The notes: generated by a model from the sequence alone, not told the origin. Counted from the stretch's first letter, positions 18,161-27,182 are shown. The stretch: 64,000 bases of DNA from an uncultured Clostridia bacterium (GCA_927417275.1 CAKMJV010000011.1:1-64000); one strand, 5' to 3'. Made by a program: numbers and translations.

Positions 18161-19286
18161 TATACTTCTCCCAAACAACTCTATTAACGTAATCTGTATA
18201 TGACAATATTATCCTCAACACTTTATCAGACACATTAGGCATGCTATAATCTGCTACCAATCTTAACGTATCTTTCTCTTGTCCCTCCAGTACTTCTAGC
18301 CCCTGAAGAATTCGCTCTTTCTTTAGCCCTACCATCATAACTGATGCTTCTTCCATTGACTCCGGTCTCTCGTATGCTTGTCTAATATTAAGTGCCCTAA
18401 ATCCAAGTATAGATGATTCTTCACTGATTGTTCCGCTATCACTTAAAACAGTTTTTGCATATTTTTGAAGCTTAATATAATCATTAAATCCAAGTGGCTT
18501 CATAGTTTTAACTAACGGATTGAACTCAATGCCTTTTGCTTCAATCATTTTTCTTGTTCTTGGATGTGTACTCACTATCAATGGGATCTGATATTTTTCG
18601 GCTATCGTGTTTAAGCTATCCACCAAATCCATGAAATTCTGTTCAGAACTGATATTCTCTTCTCGATGAGCAGATATAACAAAATACTTCTCAACTTCGA
18701 GTCCTAGTCTTTCTAGTACATCAGATTTCTCAACATCGTCTTTTCTTGAATTTAGTACTTCAAACATAGGGCTACCTGTTTTTATGATTCTATCTGCAGA
18801 TAAGCCTTCTCTTAACAAATATTCTCTTGCGATATCACTATATGTCAAATTGATGTCAGATATATGGTCCACGATTTTTCTATTTGTTTCTTCTGGAACT
18901 CTTTGGTCAAAGCATCGGTTTCCCGCTTCCATATGGAAAATTGGTATATGTCTTCTTTTGGCAGCAATTGCACACAAACAACTGTTGGTGTCACCTAATA
19001 CTAAGAAGGCATCCGGATTAACACTTTCAAGTATTGGATCTATTTTAACTAAAATATTACCTATGGTTTCCACTGCAGTTCCTGTAGCAGCATTTAAGAA
19101 ATAGTCAGGTTTTTTTAAATTAAAATCTTTGAAGAATACTTCATTAAGTTCATAATCATAATTTTGTCCCGTATGAACAAGTATATGCTCAATCGCTTCA
19201 GAAACTTCTAATTTATTAATAACCGCAGACAATCTTATAATCTCTGGTCTTGTACCGACTACTGTCATAACCTTTAATTTTTTCAT
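18153..19286 (-). CDS. capG: UDP-GlcNAc 2-epimerase-type enzyme of UDP-L-FucNAc synthesis
   Basis: A 377-residue non-hydrolysing 2-epimerase of the WecB/FnlC/CapG family. It has VMTVVGTRPEIIRLSAVI, LVHTGQNYDYELN, LGDTNSCL, HMEAGNRCFDQRVPEETNRK and a late SDSGTISEESSILG. In the UDP-N-acetyl-L-fucosamine pathway this enzyme performs the last C-2 epimerisation. It follows capF and capE in the right order on the same strand (3-base gap to capF), so the CapG/FnlC role is preferred over a WecB role in ManNAc synthesis. Length and motifs are complete. Confidence 0.88.
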   Translation of the reverse strand: MKKLKVMTVVGTRPEIIRLSAVINKLEVSEAIEHILVHTGQNYDYELNEVFFKDFNLKKPDYFLNAATGTAVETIGNILVKIDPILESVNPDAFLVLGDTNSCLCAIAAKRRHIPIFHMEAGNRCFDQRVPEETNRKIVDHISDINLTYSDIAREYLLREGLSADRIIKTGSPMFEVLNSRKDDVEKSDVLERLGLEVEKYFVISAHREENISSEQNFMDLVDSLNTIAEKYQIPLIVSTHPRTRKMIEAKGIEFNPLVKTMKPLGFNDYIKLQKYAKTVLSDSGTISEESSILGFRALNIRQAYERPESMEEASVMMVGLKKERILQGLEVLEGQEKDTLRLVADYSMPNVSDKVLRIILSYTDYVNRVVWEKYNV

Positions 19287-19289
19287 CTA

Positions 19290-20399
19290 TTAAACCCCCA
19301 AAAAGAATGTATCTGGATTTTCTGGATCAAATGCTTCATTCGCCCACATAATAGTCACCATAGCCGTTTCACCCAAGTTCTCGATATTATGTGTATATCC
19401 AGGTGGTATATCAACAACTTCTAAAGACTCTCCACTAACAAAGTACTCTAAGATCTCATCATCCATTATATTTCTAAATCGAATCACACCGTTACCACTT
19501 ACAACTAAGAACTTTTCGTTTTTTGTATGATGCCAGTGATTTCCTTTGGTAATACCCGGTTTAGAGATATTCACAGAGACTTGACCACGATCTGACGTTT
19601 TGATAAATTCAGTGAAAGAACCTCTTTGATCCATATTCATTTTGAGTTTATAACTGAACGCATCTTTCGGTAAGTAACTTAAGTAAGTACTGTATAATTT
19701 TTTGGTAAATGCGTCAGCAAAATTTGGTATCGACCGTTGCTCTCTACTGTTTTTAAATTCTGTAATAAGAGCCACTATTTCACCAAGTGTAATTTTATAT
19801 ACCTCAGAAACTTCACAAAACACACTTGTTTTATTTGGCTTTCCTTCTAATGCGGATATGAGTTCATTTATCACATCATCTATATAGACGAGAGTCATCA
19901 TCACACTTGGGTCATTTACTTGTATCGGTAAATCATGAGAAATGTTATGACAAAATGTTGCAACCGCACTGTTATAGTTAGGTCTACACCACTTTCCAAA
20001 TACATTTGGAAATCTATAAACATGTACCTTTGCGCCTGTTTCTTCTGCGTAACTAAAAAGGATTTCTTCGCCCGCTCTTTTACTTTCACCATAAGGATTA
20101 TTTAGTTCAGCTTGTATGGAAGATGCAAGCATTACTGGACATGTGTTTTGCTGCTTCTTTAGTAATCCAAGCAAATCGGATGTTAATCCGAAATTGCCTG
20201 TCATGAAATCCGAGGGATTCTCAGGTCTATTGACACCCGCTAGATGAAAAACAAAATCGGCTGTCTTACAATAGGTTTCAAGTTCACTCAGACGAGAATC
20301 TCTATCATAAGCAAAAATCTCTATATCTGTTCTGTTTTTAAGTTCAGCAATTAGATTTTTTCCGATAAAGCCGTTTGCGCCTGTAACTAATACCTTCAT
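19290..20399 (-). CDS. capF: Bifunctional UDP-2-acetamido-2,6-dideoxy-hexulose epimerase/reductase
   Basis: About 369 residues from the ATG at 20399, which overlaps the capE stop by 4 bases (ATGA). The N-terminal Rossmann domain has VLVTGANGFIGKNL and NPYGESKRAGEE with the catalytic Tyr-Lys. The C-terminal cupin domain, from about residue 245, has SFTEFIKTSDRGQVSVNI, ITKGNHWHHTKNEKFLVVSG and PPGYTHNIENLG. This two-domain layout is diagnostic of CapF/FnlB/WbjC. It converts the CapE product to UDP-2-acetamido-2,6-dideoxy-L-talose. An in-frame TTG at 20411 is rejected. Confidence 0.93.
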   Translation of the reverse strand: MKVLVTGANGFIGKNLIAELKNRTDIEIFAYDRDSRLSELETYCKTADFVFHLAGVNRPENPSDFMTGNFGLTSDLLGLLKKQQNTCPVMLASSIQAELNNPYGESKRAGEEILFSYAEETGAKVHVYRFPNVFGKWCRPNYNSAVATFCHNISHDLPIQVNDPSVMMTLVYIDDVINELISALEGKPNKTSVFCEVSEVYKITLGEIVALITEFKNSREQRSIPNFADAFTKKLYSTYLSYLPKDAFSYKLKMNMDQRGSFTEFIKTSDRGQVSVNISKPGITKGNHWHHTKNEKFLVVSGNGVIRFRNIMDDEILEYFVSGESLEVVDIPPGYTHNIENLGETAMVTIMWANEAFDPENPDTFFLGV

Positions 20400-21418
20400 A
20401 ATCTTCCCCAACTTTCCAATTGTTCTTTTACGTAATCAAGTTGTAGCAAGCGTTCTTTGATTTGCTCTACCGTTAATCTCTCGGTATTATGTGAGTTATA
20501 TTCATCTTCAGATGAGAGCTTTTGATCGCCCTCAACAAAGTACTTATCATAGTTTAAATCTCTTTTATCTGCAGGCACACAGTAAAATCCACCCATATCT
20601 TTTGCGACAACATGCTCTTCTTTAGTGAGTAGTGTTTCGTAAAGTTTTTCGCCATGACGGGTACCGATAATTTTAACTTCATTATCGGCATGAAAGAGTT
20701 CTTTAATCGCTTGAACCAAGTCGCCAATGGTTGAAGCTGGTGATTTTTGAACCATAATATCGCCTGCTTCTGCATTATGAAAGGCAAATACCACGAGTTC
20801 GACAGCTTCTTCAAGACTCATTAAAAATCGGGTCATATTAGGATCTGTTACGGTTAAAACTTGACCGTTTTTAATCTGATCTATAAAAAGTGGAATAACA
20901 GAACCTCGAGATGCCATTACATTGCCATAACGTGTTCCACAAATAAGTGTTTTTTTGGGATTAACGGTTTTAGCTTTTGCCACAAACACTTTTTCCATCA
21001 TGGCTTTAGAAATACCCATCGCATTTATAGGATAAGCGGCTTTATCCGTTGACAAACAAATCACTTTTTTTATGCCCATCTCTATCGCGCCGGTAAGAAC
21101 GTTATCCGTTCCTAAAACATTTGTTTTAACGGCTTCAAGTGGGAAAAATTCACATGATGGTACTTGCTTCAGTGCTGCTGCGTGGAAGACATAATCAACA
21201 TCGTGCATAGCATTTTTTACACTTTGGATATCTCTAACATCGCCTATATAGAATTTAAGTTTGTCATTTTTATATAATTTGCGCATGTCTTCTTGCTTTT
21301 TTTCGTCTCTGGAAAAAATGCGTATTTCTCTTATATCCGTGTCTAAAAAGCGTTTCATAACTGCGTTCCCAAATGAACCTGTTCCACCGGTGATCAAAAG
21401 TGTTTTCCCAATAAACAT
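20396..21418 (-). CDS. capE: UDP-GlcNAc 4,6-dehydratase (5-inverting)
   Basis: A 340-residue short-chain dehydrogenase. It has LLITGGTGSFGNAVMKRFL, FHAAALKQVPSCEFFPLEAVKTN and CLSTDKAAYPINAMGISKAMMEK, where the usual catalytic Tyr-x3-Lys is the Met-containing MGISK, as in CapE/FlaA1/WbjB enzymes. It catalyses dehydration with C-5 inversion of UDP-GlcNAc, the first step to UDP-N-acetyl-L-fucosamine. The next two genes are capF and capG. It starts 19 bases after the WbuB-like transferase gene. Its inverting chemistry makes it unlikely to supply the D-configured 4-keto sugar needed by the neighbouring aminotransferase. Confidence 0.93.
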   Translation of the reverse strand: MFIGKTLLITGGTGSFGNAVMKRFLDTDIREIRIFSRDEKKQEDMRKLYKNDKLKFYIGDVRDIQSVKNAMHDVDYVFHAAALKQVPSCEFFPLEAVKTNVLGTDNVLTGAIEMGIKKVICLSTDKAAYPINAMGISKAMMEKVFVAKAKTVNPKKTLICGTRYGNVMASRGSVIPLFIDQIKNGQVLTVTDPNMTRFLMSLEEAVELVVFAFHNAEAGDIMVQKSPASTIGDLVQAIKELFHADNEVKIIGTRHGEKLYETLLTKEEHVVAKDMGGFYCVPADKRDLNYDKYFVEGDQKLSSEDEYNSHNTERLTVEQIKERLLQLDYVKEQLESWGRL

Positions 21419-21437
21419 ATCTTACTCCCTTTAATCT

Positions 21438-22646
21438 TTAATTAAAATGTTTGATTATGATTTCATAGGCGTTCCTTGATGTATAGTGATTTTCAAGATA
21501 ATCGCGAGCTTTCAGTCCCATTTCTTTAGCAATTTCTGAATCTAGTAAAATGTTTACGTTTTTATTAAATGAAGCAAGGTCACCACTTTCATTCCATAAT
21601 CCGAATGCACCTTCTACTATTATTTTTCCTATATCCGTATTTACATCTGTAGCAGCTATCACCGGCATGCCCGATTGCATATACGAAAGAAGTCTTGATG
21701 GAAAATTTGGTATGGTAAATCGTGGATCTAAAAAAATCAAACCGACATTACACGCCTTAACCAACTTCTCATACTCATCTTTAGGTATGAAATCTATGAG
21801 TTTAGAATTTTGTGGTTTATGTGCATCAAAAAAACTTTTAATTCTATGATATTCTGTACCCGTACCTACGATTAAAAAATAGGTGTTTGTTCTCATTTCA
21901 TTTGATTCTATACACTTAAGCAGGAAATCTATACCCTGGGGTTTTCCCAAATTTCCACCATATATAAAAACTGTATGATTCAGTGGTATTTCATACTTAA
22001 CTCTTATGGATCTATTCAACGCCAATGATTCTATATGTTCAACTGGTGTAATGGTATTTGGGCAAACTTCTATTATTGATTTTAAATGTTCGTTATTACG
22101 TTTTAAAAAATTCACGTTTGCTTCGGACATACATCCAATAAAATCTGATACTTCATACAATTTTTGCTCTTTCATTTTAAAATATTGATAAATTAAACCC
22201 TTTAAGCCTCGTGTTTTCAAAAGTCCTAAATCCAGTGCATTTTGAGGAAATATGTCTTTCAAAAGCAAATATGTCTTCGCTGAATCTCTTTTGCTCACAT
22301 ACTCTATGGCTGATTGTAGTGTTATCGGTGGTGTTGAGTACAAAACTAAATCAAACTTAATATTGGAAAAATATCTCTTTATGGCTTTTTTAAACCTTGA
22401 TTCGAGGCTTAGAGTAGAAATCCCCTTTTCAATAATATTTGTTTTCTGAACATTACCAATCTTAAGTTTGAGTATATGTACACCATCGGTTTCAATTAAT
22501 CTTGTTTTTATTTTTTTCTTTTTTTCAACAGGCGAAATGATATAGACATCATGTTTTTCATGTGCAAATTCTCGAACAAGGTCTGTGTATATGTTTTGTT
22601 CTTTTATATCTGAAAAATCATGTAAGGTTAAAAAAAGTACTTTCAT
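21438..22646 (-). CDS. wbuB: WbuB-like family 4 glycosyltransferase
   Basis: A 402-residue GT-B transferase. It starts MKVLFLTLHDFSDIKEQNIYTDLV and contains YLLLKDIFPQNALDLGL, FIYGGNLGKPQGIDFLL, FIPKDEYEKLVKACNVGLIFL and PSRLLSYMQSGMPVIAATD. This pattern is that of WbuB/WbwH-type enzymes, usually encoded beside the FucNAc genes and believed to transfer L-FucNAc. Here it is immediately upstream of capE-capF-capG, so addition of L-FucNAc as the second residue on the lipid carrier is a reasonable inference. The gene symbol is assigned by family similarity plus context. Confidence 0.75.
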   Translation of the reverse strand: MKVLFLTLHDFSDIKEQNIYTDLVREFAHEKHDVYIISPVEKKKKIKTRLIETDGVHILKLKIGNVQKTNIIEKGISTLSLESRFKKAIKRYFSNIKFDLVLYSTPPITLQSAIEYVSKRDSAKTYLLLKDIFPQNALDLGLLKTRGLKGLIYQYFKMKEQKLYEVSDFIGCMSEANVNFLKRNNEHLKSIIEVCPNTITPVEHIESLALNRSIRVKYEIPLNHTVFIYGGNLGKPQGIDFLLKCIESNEMRTNTYFLIVGTGTEYHRIKSFFDAHKPQNSKLIDFIPKDEYEKLVKACNVGLIFLDPRFTIPNFPSRLLSYMQSGMPVIAATDVNTDIGKIIVEGAFGLWNESGDLASFNKNVNILLDSEIAKEMGLKARDYLENHYTSRNAYEIIIKHFN

Positions 22647-22676
22647 TTAAATGCCCCTCAGTTTTTTTTCAATCAA

Positions 22677-23315
22677 TTATTCATGAAACTTAATTGGTTT
22701 TGCAGGAGATCCTACTGCTGTACAATTAGCAGGTAAATCTTTCACTACTACTGCCCCCGCACCAACAACTGTATTTTGACCTATTGTTACACCTTGTATA
22801 ATTGCACTTCCTGTTCCAACACTTACGCATTGCTCCAATTCAACATAGCCAGAAATATTCACACTAGGAAGGATGGTTGAAAAATCTCCAATTATTGCGT
22901 CGTGTCCTATTGTACTGTCAATATTAACGATTACATGTTTCCCTATAGAGATATTAACGGTAATAATATTACCCGCACAAATAATTGAACCTTCACCTAT
23001 GTTAACCAATTTTGAAATAACTACATTTGGATGTACTAATATAGGAAAACTATTTTTGCTCTCATTTAATCGCTCTAAAACTTTCTTTTTAACTATTGAG
23101 TCACCTATAGCATTTACAACATATAGTTCTTGATTACTCAGCCAATCTATATCACCTACAACTGGATAACCATTTATTAGCGAACCTTGAATTTCTTTAT
23201 TATCATCAACGAATCCAATGATATTCCAAGTTGGGGTAACGTTATTTATATCTTCAATAAGCCACGCAACTTCCCTGCCAAATCCACCTGCTCCAATAAT
23301 TACAATATCTTTCAT
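22677..23315 (-). CDS. pglD: PglD/NeuD-type sugar acetyltransferase
   Basis: A 212-residue protein with an N-terminal nucleotide-sugar binding domain (IVIIGAGGFGREVAWLIED) and a left-handed beta-helix of hexapeptide repeats from about residue 90. The helix includes IGEGSIICAGNIITVNISIG and VSVGTGSAIIQGVTIGQN, and the catalytic-type histidine is in STIGHDAIIGDF. This is the PglD/NeuD architecture. It lies between the PglC-like sugar transferase (5-base gap) and the WbuB gene, with the PglE-like aminotransferase next, so N-acetylation of a 4-amino sugar nucleotide is the likely job. Other acyl groups cannot be excluded. Confidence 0.82.
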   Translation of the reverse strand: MKDIVIIGAGGFGREVAWLIEDINNVTPTWNIIGFVDDNKEIQGSLINGYPVVGDIDWLSNQELYVVNAIGDSIVKKKVLERLNESKNSFPILVHPNVVISKLVNIGEGSIICAGNIITVNISIGKHVIVNIDSTIGHDAIIGDFSTILPSVNISGYVELEQCVSVGTGSAIIQGVTIGQNTVVGAGAVVVKDLPANCTAVGSPAKPIKFHE

Positions 23316-23320
23316 ATGTT

Positions 23321-23980
23321 CTATTCCTCCGTTTTGTTTGGTCCTAAAAACAGTTCCATCGTTACTGATGAATCTGAACTGATTCCCTCTTTGACGAAAA
23401 CTTTCTTTATAGTCAGCAGAATGATTTTACAGTCACTTAGAAATCGTACATTATTTACATACACAATATCTAGATTAAACTTATCTTCCCAACTGATTGC
23501 GTTTCTGCCATTAATTTGCGCAAGTCCAGAAAGACCTGGCCTTACCTCGTGTCTTCTTTTTTGATGTGTATTATAGAGCGGAAGGTATTGAACGAGTAAA
23601 GGACGAGGCCCAATGATACTCATGTCACCTTTTAAAATATTAAAGAGTTCTGGTAGTTCATCTAACGATGTTGCTCTAAGCATTTTACCAAAATGAGTTA
23701 ATCTTGCTTCATCTGGTAACAGTCCACCATTTTCATCTTTCGCATCTGTCATCGTTCTAAACTTATACATGGTAAAAATTTTTTCGTTTAGCCCAGGTCT
23801 ATCTTGTTTAAACAGTACGGGCGAACCGAGTTTCAGCCGAACCAATATGGCTGTTAATATAAGAACCGGACTTAATAAGATAATTGCCAGTAATGACAAG
23901 ACAAAGTCCATGGGTCGTTTTAAATACTTTTTATATATGCCGTTAGTAATCTTATCCTCATGCAACGTCATCTTATCCAC
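23321..23980 (-). CDS. pglC: PglC-like phosphoglycosyl transferase
   Basis: A 219-residue monotopic phosphoglycosyl transferase. It has one hydrophobic re-entrant segment, KRPMDFVLSLLAIILLSPVL, at residues 21-40. This is followed by LFKQDRPGLNEKIFTMYKFRTM, SLDELPELFNILKGDMSIIGPRP with the catalytic Asp-Glu pair, and RHEVRPGLSGLAQINGRN. Short PglC-type enzymes transfer a UDP-diNAcBac-like phosphosugar to undecaprenyl phosphate. It starts just after the aminotransferase stop, either at a GTG (23980) or at the in-frame ATG (23971). A larger second initiating transferase is encoded at 25,763. Confidence 0.88.
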   Translation of the reverse strand: MDKMTLHEDKITNGIYKKYLKRPMDFVLSLLAIILLSPVLILTAILVRLKLGSPVLFKQDRPGLNEKIFTMYKFRTMTDAKDENGGLLPDEARLTHFGKMLRATSLDELPELFNILKGDMSIIGPRPLLVQYLPLYNTHQKRRHEVRPGLSGLAQINGRNAISWEDKFNLDIVYVNNVRFLSDCKIILLTIKKVFVKEGISSDSSVTMELFLGPNKTEE

Positions 23981-23981
23981 T

Positions 23982-25106
23982 CTATTTCCATAAAGATTTT
24001 ATAACACTACAAATTCTCTCAAGATCTTCATCTGTCATCTTTGTGTCGCTTGGTAAACAAACACCATTCTCAAACAACTGCTCACTTACATCTGATCCAA
24101 CATAATCATATTCAGCAAAAAATGGCTGCATATGCATAGGCTTCCACACTGGTCTTGATTCTATATTTTCATTTTCGAGTGCAAACATAACGTCTAATGG
24201 TCTTACTACGCCTTTTAATGTCATCACACTTAACCAGTAATTTGGCGTATTCCAGTTGTTATTAGGCATGAAATCAACGCCATTTAAATGACCCAGTTCT
24301 TTCATATAATATTCAAAGATATACTTCTTTTTTTCGACTCTTTGATCTAATATTTTAAGTTGTCCTCTGCCAATTCCAGCCACCACGTTACTCATACGGT
24401 AATTAAATCCAAGTTCACTATGTTGATAATGTCTGGCCACATCTCTACTTTGTGTTGACCAAAATCTAACTTTTTTTATTCGATCTTCTTCATCTGAAAC
24501 GAGCATACCGCCACCAGAAGTTGTGATAATTTTATTTCCATTGAAACTGAATACACCAAATTGACCAAATGTACCCGTATGTTTGCCTTTATAGTATGTC
24601 CCTAACGACTCTGCCGCATCTTCTATAACAGGTACGCCATACTGGCTACAAATCGCCATAATCTTATCCATATCTGCAGATAGTCCATATAGATGAACCA
24701 CTAAAACAGCCTTTACACGATCGCCATACTTCTGAAGAGCGCTTTCTAGGGCTATCGGATCCATGTTCCATGTTTCATAATCACTATCGATAAATACTGG
24801 CGTAGCGTTTTGATAAATAATCGGATTTGCAGTGGCTGAAAATGTAAGTGTTGGACATAAAACGATATCACCCGCACCCGCTCCTACGGATTTAAGTGCC
24901 AAATGAATCGCACCAGTGCCAGATGTTAATGCAGCAGCATGCAGTGATCCCACTTTCGCAGCCAATTCTTTCTCGAATTCATTTACATTTGGACCAAGGG
25001 GCGCTACCCAATTTGTATCAAATGCTTCTTGTATATATGCCATTTCATAGCCTTCATCACTCATGTGTGGTGAAGCAAGCCAAATTTTTTTCTTATTATC
25101 AGTCAT
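23982..25106 (-). CDS. pglE: DegT/DnrJ/EryC1/StrS aminotransferase, PglE-like
   Basis: A 374-residue PLP-dependent sugar 4-aminotransferase. It opens KIWLASPHMSDEGYEMAYIQ, then FDTNWVAPLGPNV, SGTGAIHLALK and VIEDAAESLGTYYKG. The PLP lysine lies in FSFNGNKIITTSGGG near residue 185. The N-terminus closely resembles PglE/LegC-type enzymes that aminate UDP-4-keto-6-deoxy-GlcNAc. The gene begins 37 bases after the MarR-like regulator with a strong GGAGG site and is followed by pglC and pglD. The 5-retaining PglF-type dehydratase needed upstream is not in the window. dTDP-4-keto-6-deoxyglucose is an alternative substrate. Confidence 0.85.
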   Translation of the reverse strand: MTDNKKKIWLASPHMSDEGYEMAYIQEAFDTNWVAPLGPNVNEFEKELAAKVGSLHAAALTSGTGAIHLALKSVGAGAGDIVLCPTLTFSATANPIIYQNATPVFIDSDYETWNMDPIALESALQKYGDRVKAVLVVHLYGLSADMDKIMAICSQYGVPVIEDAAESLGTYYKGKHTGTFGQFGVFSFNGNKIITTSGGGMLVSDEEDRIKKVRFWSTQSRDVARHYQHSELGFNYRMSNVVAGIGRGQLKILDQRVEKKKYIFEYYMKELGHLNGVDFMPNNNWNTPNYWLSVMTLKGVVRPLDVMFALENENIESRPVWKPMHMQPFFAEYDYVGSDVSEQLFENGVCLPSDTKMTDEDLERICSVIKSLWK

Positions 25107-25143
25107 ATATTCATCCTCCTGTTAAATGATTATTCCAAAGATG

Positions 25144-25623
25144 TCACTTAGATAGTCCTAGTAAAAATATGCCATCCTCTTCTGCATCTTGCCACTGTAC
25201 ATACTTGTCATATCCAGTTACAACTTCGATCCACTGATACCTATATCCATGTACTTTAAGCATCTGAATCAGTAGTTCACCAATTTCATCTTTTAAACCA
25301 TATATATAGATAATTTCATCTTTATGATAATGTTTTTCAATAACTTCCAACATCAAGGTTTGTATCTTTAATACCGCTTGATAAGAACGTGTTATAAAAT
25401 CTATGGTTTTATTAGACAAGTACGTAAACCCCTCTGTTGTAAGCATATATTTGACTTTGTTGCCTGTCAATCGTTCTGCTTTAATGAGACCTGTCTTTAT
25501 AAATTTTTTGATGAGAATATTTACCATGCCCAAAGATATACCCACTTCACTGGATATTTCTCTTTGAGAAATATAGTCATGTTTATGTATGACTTCTAAT
25601 AAATTAAGTTCAAATAAATCCAT
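25144..25623 (-). CDS. MarR-like winged-helix regulator of the polysaccharide locus
   Basis: About 159 residues from the ATG at 25623, which follows a well-spaced GAGG; an upstream TTG at 25644 is rejected. Residues 1-70 form a winged helix-turn-helix (ISQREISSEVGISLGMVNILIKKFIKTGLI). The C-terminal 90 residues look like a small alpha/beta sensor region ending EEDGIFLLGLSK. It resembles the MarR-type regulators often found at the head of exopolysaccharide operons. It is the first gene of the run down to wzx and the glycosyltransferases, and it has its own promoter and a perfect palindrome between promoter and start. Ligand unknown. Confidence 0.7.
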   Translation of the reverse strand: MDLFELNLLEVIHKHDYISQREISSEVGISLGMVNILIKKFIKTGLIKAERLTGNKVKYMLTTEGFTYLSNKTIDFITRSYQAVLKIQTLMLEVIEKHYHKDEIIYIYGLKDEIGELLIQMLKVHGYRYQWIEVVTGYDKYVQWQDAEEDGIFLLGLSK

Positions 25624-25638
25624 CAACACACCTCGTTC

Positions 25639-25653
25639 GTTCAAAGATTGAAC
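25639..25653. promoter_or_regulatory. Perfect palindrome, candidate operator
   Basis: GTTCAAAGATTGAAC is a perfect 6-3-6 inverted repeat. It lies between the candidate -10 box (25663-25668) and the start codon (25623) of the MarR-like gene, where binding would block transcription. Autoregulation is inferred from position. Confidence 0.45.
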
Positions 25654-25662
25654 ACTCTTTTC

Positions 25663-25691
25663 AGAATATCATTTCTAGGCTATTCGGTCAA
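25663..25691 (-). promoter_or_regulatory. Promoter of the regulator-led polysaccharide operon
   Basis: Minus-strand TTGACC at 25691-25686, a 17-base spacer, and TATTCT at 25668-25663 preceded by TGA (extended -10). It lies 40 bases upstream of the MarR-like start codon. Confidence 0.6.
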
Positions 25692-25734
25692 TATCATTCA
25701 TCTATTCTTAATGAAAATCTCATCTTTCATACAT

Positions 25735-25756
25735 AAAAAAGAGTGCTTACGCACTC
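25735..25756 (-). terminator. Intrinsic terminator after the wzz-wcaJ-like operon
   Basis: GAGTGC-TTAC-GCACTC at 25741-25756, followed on the minus strand by a run of six T (25740-25735). It lies seven bases past the stop of the 466-residue sugar transferase gene and separates it from the MarR-like operon. Confidence 0.85.
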
Positions 25757-25762
25757 AAATGT

Positions 25763-27157
25763 TTAATAAGCGTTTCGATTTATAAAACCTTTAAATACAG
25801 TCAATAAAACGATTTTAATATCAAATGAAAATTTCCAATTTTCGATGTAGTACAAGTCACACTCAATTCTTTTATGGATACTCGTGTCACCACGCCAACC
25901 ATTCACCTGTGCCCACCCTGTGATACCAGGTCGTACTTGATGCTTAATCATATACTTTGGTATTTCGTCTTTGAACTGTTCTACGAAAAAAGGACGCTCT
26001 GGTCTGGGTCCGACCACGCTCATATCACCCTTTAAAACGTTTATAAACTGTGGCAGTTCATCGATGCTAGACTTACGCATAAAAGAGCCCCATTTCGTTT
26101 TTCGGGGATCATTCTGAGTGGTCCACTTGTCTTGTTCCTCTTCTTTGGTTTGAACCACCATAGACCTAAACTTTAACATCATAAATGGCTTTCTGTTTAG
26201 ACCCACACGTTCTTGCTTATAAAACACAGGCCCTTTAGAAGTTGATTTTACAAGTATGGCTGAAAGGATCATCACAGGTGAAGCCAATGTCAATGCGATG
26301 ATAGAAAAAATGACATCAAAACCTCTTTTAAGCGCCCTCTTGATAAAGTTATCAAGCGGCACATGACGTGTATCTATAATCGGAATCCCATCTAAATCAT
26401 CCATATAAGGCTTATTAGGGATATATTTATAGTAGTATGGAACAATCTGCGTTTTTACGCCTGCTTTTTCACAAATACTGATGATTTCACCTAACTTCAT
26501 GTAATCGGCATCGTTTAAAGTGATTATAACGACATCAATCGAATGACTAATTAAATGTCGTTCAAGTGTATCTATAGTGCCAAGAATGTGTTTTTCATTA
26601 TCAACAGATGCCATTTCATCTAAATATCCGATAACTTGGTAACCCCATTCTTTTCGTACGCCAAGTTTATCTGCCATCTGCTTAGAAATATCATTATAAC
26701 CGATAATCAAGCAACGTTTAGCATTTTTCTCATCATACGCCCTATGAAACCAAACGGATTGAAATATGACTCGACTTGTAGAGGTTAGTATACAATTTAT
26801 AACAAAGAATAAGGCTAATGTCCATCTGGAAAAGTCGATCACTTTAAGCAGATACAGTGCCAAAACAATTACCAACATCCCAAAAACATTGCTTCTGATA
26901 ACACGTATGGACATCTCAAAGACACCAAAATGTCTTTTTGTGTTATACAAATCCAATCCTTGATAGATAATCAGATAAATGGGTAAACTCACGATAATCG
27001 GCAAAATCGATTCCCATAAACTAAAGACTATGATGCCTTCAGAAATTATATCTGTATAAAATCTTAAATAATAAGCGATCAAGAATGAGGCGAAAAGCAT
27101 CAAACCATCTATAACTATTTTTAATCGCACCAAACTCTTTTGATTTTCTTTGACCAC
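25763..27157 (-). CDS. WcaJ/WbaP-type polyprenyl-phosphate sugar phosphotransferase
   Basis: About 464 residues. Four N-terminal membrane segments are followed by a Rossmann-like CoA-binding domain (KRCLIIGYNDISKQMADKLG near residue 150), a fifth segment near 280, and the catalytic phosphoglycosyl transferase domain. That domain contains FYKQERVGLNRKPFMMLKFRSM, SSIDELPQFINVLKGDMSVVGPRPE and VRPGITGWAQVNGWRG. It transfers a hexose-1-phosphate, typically glucose or galactose, to undecaprenyl phosphate. Translation most likely starts at a GTG (27157) nine bases after GAGG; a TTG at 27163 is too close to that site. It forms a two-gene operon with wzz. With the PglC-like enzyme it gives the locus two initiating enzymes. 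Confidence 0.88.
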   Translation of the reverse strand: MVKENQKSLVRLKIVIDGLMLFASFLIAYYLRFYTDIISEGIIVFSLWESILPIIVSLPIYLIIYQGLDLYNTKRHFGVFEMSIRVIRSNVFGMLVIVLALYLLKVIDFSRWTLALFFVINCILTSTSRVIFQSVWFHRAYDEKNAKRCLIIGYNDISKQMADKLGVRKEWGYQVIGYLDEMASVDNEKHILGTIDTLERHLISHSIDVVIITLNDADYMKLGEIISICEKAGVKTQIVPYYYKYIPNKPYMDDLDGIPIIDTRHVPLDNFIKRALKRGFDVIFSIIALTLASPVMILSAILVKSTSKGPVFYKQERVGLNRKPFMMLKFRSMVVQTKEEEQDKWTTQNDPRKTKWGSFMRKSSIDELPQFINVLKGDMSVVGPRPERPFFVEQFKDEIPKYMIKHQVRPGITGWAQVNGWRGDTSIHKRIECDLYYIENWKFSFDIKIVLLTVFKGFINRNAY

Positions 27158-27182
27158 GATCAATCACCTCAGATATACCTTT

